Source: Ricordea florida (lineage: Eukaryota > Cnidaria > Anthozoa > Corallimorpharia > Ricordeidae). From it: 64,000 nt of DNA. Each line of letters opens with the position of its first letter. The stretch's first letter is position 1. The notes under the pieces were generated by a model. It searched no databases and was not told the origin of the DNA. It was given only the letters and a program-made list of their open reading frames with translations. Below are positions 24,092 through 34,501 of the stretch, one piece after another. Position numbers and translations under genes: made by a program. The stretch is taken from positions 23,124,285 through 23,188,284 of the forward strand of contig OX453287.1 of the NCBI GenBank assembly GCA_949710005.1, written 5' to 3'.

Positions 24092-27000
24092 ATGGCACTT
24101 GTAAAAGTTTTGACTTTATTCTTGATGACGGCTGCCTTAAACCAGGAGAGCGTCAGTGGTAGGGTAATACTTCATCATTAAAATGGATTAGTTTTATGCA
24201 ATATTCTTGGTATCTGATCCTCTATTCAGTCAAAATTAACGTTGGCACTTCGCTTTGCAGGAGACATCAGAATCGGAAGAAGAAAGATGGAAATCATTCA
24301 TAACGGGAAACCTTTGCAAGGTTGGTAGAATGTCAAGTTATGTTTTAGCATCAGAATGGTGCTCGGTATAAACGGTACTCTACTGACGTATTCATTAAAC
24401 CTTGAAACGGAAACTCACCCAGTTGGAGATTCGATTCTCGAAGTATTTAAGCATTTGGGGGGGCATATCCGATTTAGCCTGAAAAAGAGAGGGGGCTGGA
24501 ACGGGCTGAAACAGCCGTCAATGTTTCCAGCCCGTAGTAAAAATATATTAGTATAAATACTCAGGTGATTATACAAAATCGCGCGCTCTGATTGGTTCGC
24601 TATCTCGGATTATCAGCCGATAATCACCTCGACGAACAAAATGGCTGCCAGTCGTTCGCGCGCTTTTGATGAAATAAAACTTTTTCGTGTTGTAAAATGC
24701 TTTTCTTTTCTTTTTTGAAATAATCACCAGTGTATTTATACTAAAACAATTATTCGCCTCAGGCTCAGTGATTCTCGGTGAATATTCACCAAGAATCACT
24801 TCGCCTTCAGCGAATAATTGTTAAATATTATTCAAAGCAACTGATCAATCGGAAATCCGCACAGTAATCTTTAAGTAACAATTGGTCATTTGTACATTTT
24901 TAAAAAGCCTTCGAGTTGAAAACATCATAAGCTTTGCAATACAGCATCCCTAGTAATACACCAGTTGCTTTGGCTACGCATTTCTGCAATGTTATTGGCT
25001 ACATAATTTCGCGCCATTTCTCAACCAATCAGAAATAAAGACATTGAACTCCTCACTCATATAGTTTCCAAAGTGTCTAGCAGCGAAAGCCTTAGAGCTT
25101 TCTTTCCATAACAACGCATTTTGGTTATACCTTACAGCCTTATCTATAACAACTAATAATAACAATTAAATAACTATAACAAAGTAAGGAAACTAGAGTA
25201 GGGAATTTCTCCTTTGATAAAAGTTTTTTTTTTGATTTCTCGTTTTAGCGATGCTTCAAGACAATGGCATTGAGGACTTTCACCCGTTAGACCGCACCGT
25301 AGACACAGGCGACAATCAGGGACAAGAGTACGGAAAACAGAGCAGAGCCTCTGTATCAGTGCCTGAATCCGATGATTCAGATAAAGAGTTAAACGTAGAT
25401 GATATGCCTGAGTATGGACAAGAGACAAAGGCGGACTTCAAAGGAAATCAAGAAGCAATCGACTGGCTCCTAAGAGATCCCAATGAGTTTAACGTGAAGT
25501 CCTATCAAGACACAAGTTTGTTAGGAGATGACTCGGAGCATGACCACATGGACGACCTGGATGCAGATGTCGACATTGGTAATAAGCAATCTCAATTCCA
25601 TAGAAAAAATGGTGGTGCTAAGAGACAACAGGGAGAGCCATATGCACAATGGGATGACAATGACTCCATTGACGGGTTTAATACTGAGTCAGCTGGAGAT
25701 AATACTTTGTTAGAAGATTATGCTGATGGTTTTGATCATGGCCACGGAAGGCACTCTTCACGTTCTCAACACGAGAAATTCGATGAAAGTGGCGGCACTA
25801 CCAAGCAACGAAATTACCACGGCAGAAAGGGCGGAAGGACAAGAGAGCAAGCGTTATCATCCCTGGACAATAATAATTTTGCTGAAATTGAAAGCAGGGA
25901 AGGAAACCATCGAGATGAGAAATTCGAGGATGATAACACGCATTTACAGCCGCATCACGTGACCCCCGGAAATAGAAAAGAGTTTAGTAAGACAGCAGAA
26001 AGGGGTCAGAGAAAGGATTTCAACAGGAACGATGATTATGATGATGACTATGCAATGAAGAGCAGCAACATCAACAGTATTGACGGCAAATATGGACAAG
26101 ACTTGACTGATAGTGAATTTACAAACTACAATGACGGAGACAATGGAGGGGATGAAACTGAGAGCGACAGCTCATTGTCACAAAAAAATGTTAACAAACA
26201 AGTCGAATATCAAGACGCAAAATTATTCAAAGAGCTTGCAAACTTCCAACACTTTGAAGAGAACGAGATTTTTGACGATAAGAATGATCTCGATAATTTG
26301 GATACTTTTTCGGATAAAATGAATGATACAGATGATTACAATAGTTCGGATAATACGTATAGCTGGGATAACCTAGATGATTCCGATAGCTCGAATAATT
26401 CAGACAAATCCGATAATTCCGATAGTTCGGATAGCTACGAGAATCCGGTCAAATCGGATGATTCCGACAGTTCGTATAATTCCGATAATGGGGCAAAATC
26501 AGGTAATGCAGATAAATATGAAGGGACTGATGACGAAATTTACAATGAAGATAAGCAAACGGACGAGAAACAGTCTGATGAACAAAATGGTAACAAAACA
26601 TCGGATGATGATGGGGAGGATTCCGGAGATAGCGATAACGAAGATTCTACGTCTGATGAAACAGACCAAAAGAAACCCCACAATCGTCCGGTAGGTACTG
26701 GATACGAACCTGACGATGAACCCGACAATGACGAAGAAGGAGGTAACGAAGCTGACAGCAAGAGCACAGGGATGAAATACCAAGATGGAAATCAGGAAGT
26801 AAAGATGGATAAAGATGAAGAGACAAACGATCACAGCAGTCGTGGAAGTAAACAAGGCAGTAGCGAAGATCGGGTTAGTAATGTAGATCACAATGGAGAA
26901 GTGAAAAACTTGGAAAGTAAAGTTCCAAGCCATAAGGTTACAAATGACAACAGTCCAGGGTACGATGCAATTAACAGTTCAACACGAGATCACGACAAGG

Positions 27001-29595
27001 AAAATCATGGCGGGAAAGCTCAAGGGAAGGTAATGGGCACTTCAATTGCTCCAGATAATATAATACAAGACTCCAGAAACGGAACAGACAGAGATCATGA
27101 GAAAAACAGACATTTGGGAGTTGAGGGCGCGAAAAGCATCACGGGTGATGTTGGCAACATCGTCAGAAATGATTCTGTTAACGCAAAGAATGCCAATACT
27201 GGTATTGGTGCTCAAATGAGCTCGCCTGAGAACAGAATAAGACCTTTGAAAATGAGAAACAACGCTATCTCACTTGAGAAAACAATGGAGCAGAATAGTG
27301 GTCACGCCACGGAAGTGCAGCATTTTAAAACGGAAGAAGAAGCTTACAAATTGAGCGAGGAGATGGGCAAACAAGAAGAAAGTCATGTAGAACCATTTCA
27401 GGTTAACAGAGACCATAACTCAAATAAAGGTCCCGATTTATTTATGACGGAGTCGTTTGTCCGCGACCATTATCACAGCCAACAACCAAAACAGTTGGCG
27501 CAAAATCATCGCAAGCAAAGAGACGAATTTCACAGGAAAGATTCTACACGGCATCATCGATGGCACAGCTCTTTGCCGCGCATGTACTCAATGGCAGATC
27601 TCAACAAGATGGAAAAAATTGTGTCTTCTTTAAGGGCAACTGCCGCTTCAAAGTCTCTGCCATTCAAAAAGCAACACGGAGACGTCTCAATCAAAAGTCT
27701 CTACTACTACCCACTCCACCCTACTCCTCAAGATGAAAGTGACCTCCCCGAACCAAAAGGTAAGATATTCAAGACGCATGATAATGGTTAGAACATAACA
27801 ACTAATCAACATAGCGTTGAATATCTCGGGATATTCAACTCTATGAACGTCCTGTGCATGTGCAAAATACAGTCCAAACTTATGATTCACTATTTTTCAT
27901 AATTTCAGCATCAAGAGTAGCTTGTCCTTTTTGTTACTCCTAGTGTAAAGCCATAGGTTTTAAGCAGTTTCTTCAAATGATCAGTTTTTTAAGTTCTCAT
28001 ATTATCCATAGGTGTTGTTTTTTTGTAACTAAAAATCATCCAGTCTGTATATTTTATTTGGAGAGGCCATCACCCCCGAGTGAAGTTGGTATCCTCAACA
28101 GAAATTATTTCAAAGCTACTGATCAGCAATGTAGAGTAGCACTTTTGGTTTTACTCTAGTGTGACACTAAGATTTTTCACCTGTAGACCAAACCATAGAG
28201 CAGTTTTTGAGCATTGTTAAAAAGATACAGTACGATAATTGTTTTTCAGATCGTACTTTCAGTGAGTGGAATGACTGGTCCACGTGTTCTGTGTCATGTG
28301 GTAAGGGAACAACAGTCAGAGCACGTGTATGTCTCATGGCGCCATGCCAACAGAAGGACATGTACCAAACAAAGGCGTGCCACAAACCCATTTGCCAAGG
28401 TACACACTCACATCATTGCACGTTTTAAGCAATACAACATAATCATTTGGGAGCTCCCGCAAACACGACGACAACGCCAAAGGAGACAACTGTAAAAAAA
28501 ATGACTTTGCCTTCCTCCTGTGCTAATGGCAGAATGCTTGGGAAGCCCGTGTAAAAAATACCGGCCAAATACAGTTGGAAATAGCCTTGCAAGGATTGGT
28601 ACCCCAATTAGAAAAGGTCCCGATTGACCTTATTCGCTTGTAAATTTTGTTTTCCCAATAAAGACCATGTGATGATACTCATGAGATTTTATCGTTTGTC
28701 TTGTTTATTAAAAAGAGTGCATGCAAGCATGATATGCCTGCCTGTACTCTTTTTAATGAACAAGACATCTCCTGAGTATTATCACATGATCTTTACTGGG
28801 AAAACAAAATGTACAAGCGAATAAGGTTGTTTGGTATCCCAATTAGAAAAGGATTGCGTGGGCTACCTTGGCTTGACTGCGCTTTACTCAGTTACTGAAG
28901 GACTGAAAATTCTTCTCCTTCAAATATTAATAATAACAAATAATGATAACAATGATAATAGTAATAATTATCACTTATCATTATTAAGATTTAATTACTT
29001 ATAAGACGCAAATCCATATATGATCAAATGCTTGTATTAATATTTCCTCTCGTTAAGCTAAAACACACAATCTACAATCATAGATGAACTGCAAATGGAG
29101 TCTTTGGATGCGCATAACGAGGTCAGGACAAAGCATTTCTCCCCACCGCTGGTGTGGTCTGCATCCTTGGCGAAAAAAGCGCAAAAGATCGCGAACAAGC
29201 TTGCGAGGAAAGATTTTCTTACTTTAGACGATCTGCAAGAGCCACCAGGAGAGAGCATCGCTCAGCTTAAGTACACTGGAGGAAACGTGGTAAAGAAAGC
29301 TATTCACAACTGGTACAACGAGGTAAATTCATATAGCTTTTCATATCCGAAGATAAACGACAGGACACGACACTTCGTGCAAATTATTTGGAGACAAACA
29401 AAAGAGTTGGGAGTAGCCACTGCCAAAAGCGCGAGCGGAGATTACGCTTTCGTAGTTGCACTTTATCATCCACCCATAGACAACAAAGGTCACGTGAGAC
29501 AGAATGTTTTACGTCCAGGTTCTAAATACGATGTGTACTCAACATTTCGAAAAAGAACACTAGATAAATCCGACACAAAGTTGGGGAAAGACTAA
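24092..29595 (+). CDS. CAP gene 3: secreted protein with very acidic linker, TSP1 repeat and CAP domain
   Basis: Five-exon model: 24092-24158, 24261-24320, 25249-27759, 28250-28399, 29084-29595. All introns are phase 1 and the coding sum is 3300 nt (1099 aa). A strong acceptor (cctctcttgcag) at 24068, upstream of the ATG, implies a non-coding 5' exon. Order: signal peptide (MALVKVLTLFLMTAALN), a basic 20-aa exon with IGRRK, an 836-aa Asp/Ser/Asn/Glu-rich exon, a six-Cys TSP1 and a CAP domain with an intact tetrad (AHNEVR, GES, WYNE, RHFVQ). The acidic block resembles phosphophoryn-type and other biomineral or calcium-binding acidic proteins in composition only. Calcium or matrix binding is inference. 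The exon 2 donor (gttggt) is weak. Confidence 0.8.
24549..24830. mobile_element. Foldback MITE in CAP gene 3 intron 2
   Basis: Begins tagtataaatactcagg, contains cgcgcgctctgattggtt, and repeats gtatttatactaaaacaatt before a second foldback (acaattattcgcctcaggc ... gcgaataattgtt). Same family as 9995-10251. Confidence 0.65.
25249..27759 (+). CDS. CAP gene 3 exon 3, giant acidic disordered exon
   Basis: 2511 nt, acceptor cgttttag, donor ggtaagat, phase 1-1. Encodes about 836 aa dominated by Asp, Asn, Ser, Glu, Gly and Lys, with no Cys. The densest part (about 26320-26520) is short Asp-Ser-Asn words such as DSSNNSDKSDNSDSSDSY, built from imperfect DNA repeats of the type gataattccgatagttcg. The C-terminal 100 residues turn basic and His-rich (HHRWHSSLPRMYSM). 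Confidence 0.85.
28250..28399 (+). CDS. CAP gene 3 exon 4, TSP1 repeat
   Basis: 150 nt, phase 1-1. Encodes WNDWSTCSVSCGKGTTVRAR followed by four more Cys: six Cys and two Trp, a standard TSP1 repeat. Acceptor gtttttcag, donor ggtacac. Confidence 0.88.
28596..28852. mobile_element. Foldback element flanked by 22-bp direct repeats
   Basis: Arms of about 47 bp (28627-28673, accttattcgcttgta...) pair with 28781-28827; a further arm pair lies near the centre. The outside is bounded by 22-bp direct repeats, 28596-28617 and 28831-28852, with one mismatch (accccaattagaaaagg / atcccaattagaaaagg). Lies in CAP gene 3 intron 4. Confidence 0.75.
29084..29595 (+). CDS. CAP gene 3 exon 5, CAP domain
   Basis: About 170 aa to the stop at 29593-29595. 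The tetrad is intact: His in AHNEVR, Glu in GES, Glu in WYNE, His in RHFVQIIWR. VALYHPP block and DVYSTFRKR tail. No cysteine, as in GAPR-1-like CAP domains. Confidence 0.88.
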
Positions 29596-29709
29596 ATTCT
29601 CTTATTTATCGAATCAAAAGATGCAGTCGAAACACATACGGATCTAGCCAACAGAATATCAAAATGTAGAGTTTAGAAAGCTAACGAACAGAAGTGTGCA
29701 ACTGTTTAT

Positions 29710-30015
29710 AATACTATACTGTGTGGTTCTAACTTTTTCATCTGTGGATCAAATGCACTGTGACCATTCTTTGGAAAGCTGCTGAACAGTAGTGTACTGT
29801 GGTACTGTTTCTTTTACTATACAGTGTGATTTTAATTATTCCATCTGCGGATCAAACCATGTAGTGTGATCATTCTTTAGAAAGCTACTGAACAGTACTG
29901 TACTGTGGTACTATTTGTTTAACTGTATAGTGGTTCTAATTTTTTCATCTATAAATCATACCATGCAGTGTAACCATTTTTTAGAAAGCTAGCTACTGAA
30001 TAGTGCTGTACGTCA
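29710..30015 (+). repeat. ~106-bp satellite, three copies
   Basis: Same unit and orientation as 2763-3000 (actatactgtgtggttctaac; tgaccattctttggaaagct; cagtactgtactg). Lies just downstream of CAP gene 3. Confidence 0.85.
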
Positions 30016-30149
30016 TAATTATGGTATGAATTGTAGCTTAATATTTAAATGTCTTAATAAGCGTATCCCGACTTTTATTGTCCAGACAATTTTGCAATAA
30101 AAAATCAACAATTAAATGTCGGTACTACTGTCAATTTTTAATAACAGGA

Positions 30150-30910
30150 TGCAAGGTAAAGGCACACACGGCAGGAGCTTATCCCGGTTTCATTACCATA
30201 AAGAATCTGGGAGTATTAGCATTTCACCCCTGCCCCGTCCCCCTGGGTGAGATGCTAGTCTATGAGAGGATTATTGCTAGCACTGTATTAAAAGTACCAC
30301 AGGAAACCCACAGGAGGCCCACAGTACCAGAGCTTATTCCTGTTTCAATAGCATGAAGCACCTTGGAGTATTAGTATTCCTCCACTCCACCTTGCCCCCC
30401 CCCTGGGTGGGATGCCAGTCCATGAGAGGATTATTGCCAGCATAATCTGTAAAGTGCCACAGGAGGCCCACAGACCAGAGGTTATTCCTGTTTCAATAGT
30501 ATGAGGTACCTGGAAGTATTAGTATCTCCACTCCACCACTATATATAGTATATCCACTCCACCTCTTCCCCGCCCCCCTGGGTGGGATGCTAGGCCATGA
30601 GAGGATTATTGCCAGCATAGTCTCAAACGTGCCACAGGAGGCCCACAGTACCAGAGCTTATCCCGGTTCCAATAGCATGAAGTACCTGGGACTATTGTTA
30701 GTTCCCAGCTTGATGGGATGCCCGTCCAACGCAGGGTTACCCCAGCAATGTATCACCGGTACCCATTTACACACCTGGGTGGAGAGACAGTGTGGAGTTA
30801 AGTTTCTTGTCTGAGGCATCACCACAGTGCTATCACCAGGAATCGAACTTCGCACCTCCTAATCAGAAATTCGACCCGCTAACCACCACACGACCGTGTC
30901 TCCACAATAA
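30150..30910. repeat. Tandemly repeated SINE-like block
   Basis: Four imperfect direct units of about 150-170 bp (landmark ggcccacagtaccagagctta near 30160, 30314, 30462, 30638; each with ccccctgggtg and gatgctagtc/ccatgagagg). They end in acacctgggtggagagacag and a minus-strand tRNA-like end with gaatcgaac at 30840-30900. Confidence 0.65.
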
Positions 30911-32398
30911 TATGACCCAGAGTAGTCACGCTCATAACAAAAACGCAATAACAATCAAAGTAGGACTATGGTGAACTCGTGGATATGTTTACAAAACAAA
31001 GAAAAAAGAAATAATTTAAAAATTAATGAGGTGTTTTTTCAGAGTTGTGATTGAATGAACTTGAAGATAATTTTAATAATCTATAATCACAACATAAAAG
31101 TGACCAGGGAGCTGAGTAGCTTTTTGAAATAAGCATACAGTGAGTACATGACGCCAATCATTTGACTACACTAGGCATCAGTTATAAGGCAGGTGGCAAG
31201 CATACAGTTGTTAAAAAATTTGATAACTTAACATAAGGGTACAGGATTAAATGGCACCGAAACCAAATGTAGTTCTGGTATCCTGCTGCTCACTGTCTGT
31301 GTGTTCAAAGTAACGGGGTCCTTCTGAATAAGGTCTGAATTTTGTTGCCATGACATTGTCAATTTTATCATCATTATAGTTTTTGTTGTCTACAAGTCTA
31401 TTCAATGTATGCAACAGAAATATCCACCTTGATTCTGCAGCTGATAATGAACAAAACCATGTAGGATAGCCCAGCTGATGTGATGATCTTAAAATCCTTA
31501 AGACTCTCAATCCTTTATCAAGTTGAATTAGTTTATTTACCGTACCATCTCATTTTAGGTTATCAGTGGTATATATATTCAGGGTTGCACTTAAAAAAAA
31601 TCACACTCGCCATCATTAATACAGCAATACATCTTTGTTTTTATCCTTATAACTTCTTGTTTTTACAATGTAAATATGATGAGTCACACAACAGTAAGCA
31701 AAACAGGTAAGCCTATTTTTCCAACATGTCTACTTCAACACAATCTAGTTCACTTCAAGGTAAATTCGGAAATCAATAGACAGAAAACGTTTCATTGTAA
31801 CGGCTTGTGGTGTATTGTATATAATATAACGCTTAATACATTTTCTTCATGACTTACTCTTTTCGAACCCTGGTTCTCCGTCACGGCATGCGCCTCTATA
31901 TTTAATGGTAAGCGTTGACATACTTCTTGACCGTCCCAATACTTTTCCAACTCCATTCCTGTTAGTACTAACACTTAAATCAGTAGAAAAGTCCTCCATG
32001 CGATGTTTCTTATCCAGGTTGGCCGCAGAAGTTCTTCGGTTTCACATTATGGATTCGTCAATTTATTCTGTTTTCAGTAGTGGTTTCGTTCAATAACGAG
32101 TACTCATTTCGCTCAAATAAATTCTCATTCAAGTCCTAATTTCGCTCTATGAGTTCTCATCAAAGCTTACTATATTAGCAAGAGATTTTCTCATCTTCAG
32201 ATCACTTTCGAGCCAACTGAAATTCATATACTGCTTGTAATCTTGGGGGCGGTCGATGGCGGTCGATGTCGGAAAAGCGAATAGTTATCATCTGTTCACG
32301 TTTAGCGCCTGGCCGAGTAAAAGGCTCATGAAATTCAGTCTCCAAGTTGGTCATTGTCCTAACTGGAAACATTTAAACTCCTTTTGATTTTAGTAAGA

Positions 32399-32608
32399 CC
32401 GCTAATGAGGCCCTGTTAGTGAGGTTGTTTATGTCGCGCGTCTGAGTTTCAAACCTTTTCACGTCGCAATTTCGGAAGGTCGAAGGTCGCTGTCGTAATT
32501 TCCCGTGAGCGGCTCGTCGTTCGTCGCCATTTCAGGTCCTTTATGTCGCCGTTTCAAGGCCACGTCGCTTGTCGAAATTTACCCCTAACAGGGCCTCGCT
32601 AATCGTCC
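32399..32608. mobile_element. MITE with ~18-bp terminal inverted repeats
   Basis: Left end gctaatgaggccctgttag, right end ctaacagggcctcgctaat (imperfect complements); GC-rich interior with repeated gtcgc words. No coding content. Confidence 0.6.
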
Positions 32609-32768
32609 TCTTAAGCTACAAAATCATTACAAACTCTGGCAACGGTACGATACACTTTCAGCGTGAACTTTCATCAACAGACTTTCGTGACTTCGGTCAC
32701 GACAATTGTCGTCTTCATATCGGTGCCCCCGAGTTCTATCCGACTAATTACGAAGTGTGTCTACACTG

Positions 32769-32809
32769 GAGTGAGTGAGTGAGTGAGTGAGTGAGTGAGT
32801 GAGTGAGTG
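32769..32809. repeat. (GAGT)n microsatellite
   Basis: About ten perfect gagt units. Confidence 0.9.
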
Positions 32810-34501
32810 ACAATTTGCATATCGGAGTCCCCACAAAAACTCGCAAATACGCTTCGCGTATCCACGAGTTAAAAACGGACTTCCCCTTCACGCTTGGCGG
32901 ATTTGTTTTCACGAGAATGACTGAGATCCAAACAGAAAGCCGACCACCATATCAGCAACACACGCAGAAATTACCTACTATACCGAAAAGTTAAAGACTC
33001 CTTTCAACGCTTTCAATACTTTCCCAATGATCTCACTCTTTCCCTGAATGGTCTACAATTCAAATCAGTCATATTTATGTCGATTCTGACAGGTTATCCT
33101 GGTAAGGTTGCTTCATTTCATTGGCCGGTGCCTTTTCCAGCAAGGTCAAGTCTTCCTGTTTCCTGAACGATCCCCATCCGCTCCGCACACGACTCGAACC
33201 GTGTTTTTTTTTTTTGTTTTTAGTACGTATATCGCGCTCAAAGAAAACCACAAAGAGACTACTCATAGCCTGTTATAAGAAGGCAGCACTGTGGCCAATG
33301 ACAAAGGGTAGATGTCGATACATGCATGGCAAAGATCAACCGCTAAAAATCGAGCCCTTGATGAAGACTAAGCAGCGGGTTTTTCCATCTCAGAACTACA
33401 AACACAAATTAAAACGCGCGAAAGTTGAATTGAACTGCTCAGATGCTGGAGTGACCTCCAGGTCCCACACGGCGTGTTCAATGACGACAGCTTTGCGTCT
33501 AGCAGGTGCTTTTCAGCCCGTCTGCGCTGATAAGCAGCTAAAAAGCGCTTTACTGTAGAAAGAGTAGTAAATAAGGGATGGTTATAACTTCTATGAGAAG
33601 CAGGACAAAAAAGCAACTTTTATCCGATTTTTATTGAATATTTCTAACAAAGGCTTCATTAAGTTATGACCACCCGTTACGCTGAGACGAAGGCGGAGTT
33701 GGGTCTTGAAACGTTTTTGTCAAAACTGGTCACATCCAAATAATGTAATGGTAAACTTAGCAAGACCGGTTGGACAATATTGTCGAAAGCTTGGAACATT
33801 TTCAAGACTGAAATAATAATAAGAAAAAAAAAATACTTCTGAGGAAGCGATTTGACGTGTGGTGAATAGAAACGAAAAGAGAGGGGAAGGAACGTATTTT
33901 GAACAACGGCCAGCCCTGATTGAAGAGAACAAGACATACAGGGAGTCACACAGGTGTATTGCTGCTTTTATAACTAACTTAAGCGATAGTTCATCTGTGA
34001 AATATCACCCGTAAAGAACTCGCAACCCAATTTGACCAAATCTGAAGGTCACCCGAAATACGGCACTTAACTGGCCATTACACTGTTAAATCTCCTTTCA
34101 CAATACTTCCCGTAAATTGTAAGACCACACGATGAGGTAATAGATTGGAATTTTCAAGATCTTTTGGAATAAGGAGGGCAGTTTGGAAAGTCAAAAACGG
34201 AGTCACTATGATTACAAATTTGAAGGTATATTTTCCCTCTCACTTCATATTTCTCACTTCTGAGCATTTTTGTGTTGACAAAACATTAATTTGTTCGTTG
34301 ATTGTGAGTGAGAACACACAACGAAGTAATAATATTCACTTGTTGTGGTGACGAAATTGAGAGGACAATGGACTATACAATAACTTGTGTTAGCTTCTAG
34401 TACTGATCATACTGTACTATTACTCAAAGGAATAGTTGATTTCCAGAAGTTCAAGTCATGCGTAGTTATCTCATAGGTTCCTCCGTTGAGGGGATAACAC
34501 A

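Larger units (their letters stand above)
30911..34500. other. Gap between CAP genes 3 and 4
   Basis: AT-rich DNA with a MITE (32.40 kb) and a (gagt)n microsatellite. ORFs here, including one at 33121-33558, lack domains and splice context. I see no gene. Confidence 0.5.

Noticed and set aside
26499-26933. Long minus-strand ORF, hydrophobic
   Set aside because: Shadow of the Asp/Ser-rich exon: the complement of gat/tcc codons reads as Ile/Phe/Val.
33121-33558. 145-codon ORF on the plus strand
   Set aside because: No domain, low-complexity Phe run from a T tract, no splice context or neighbour logic.
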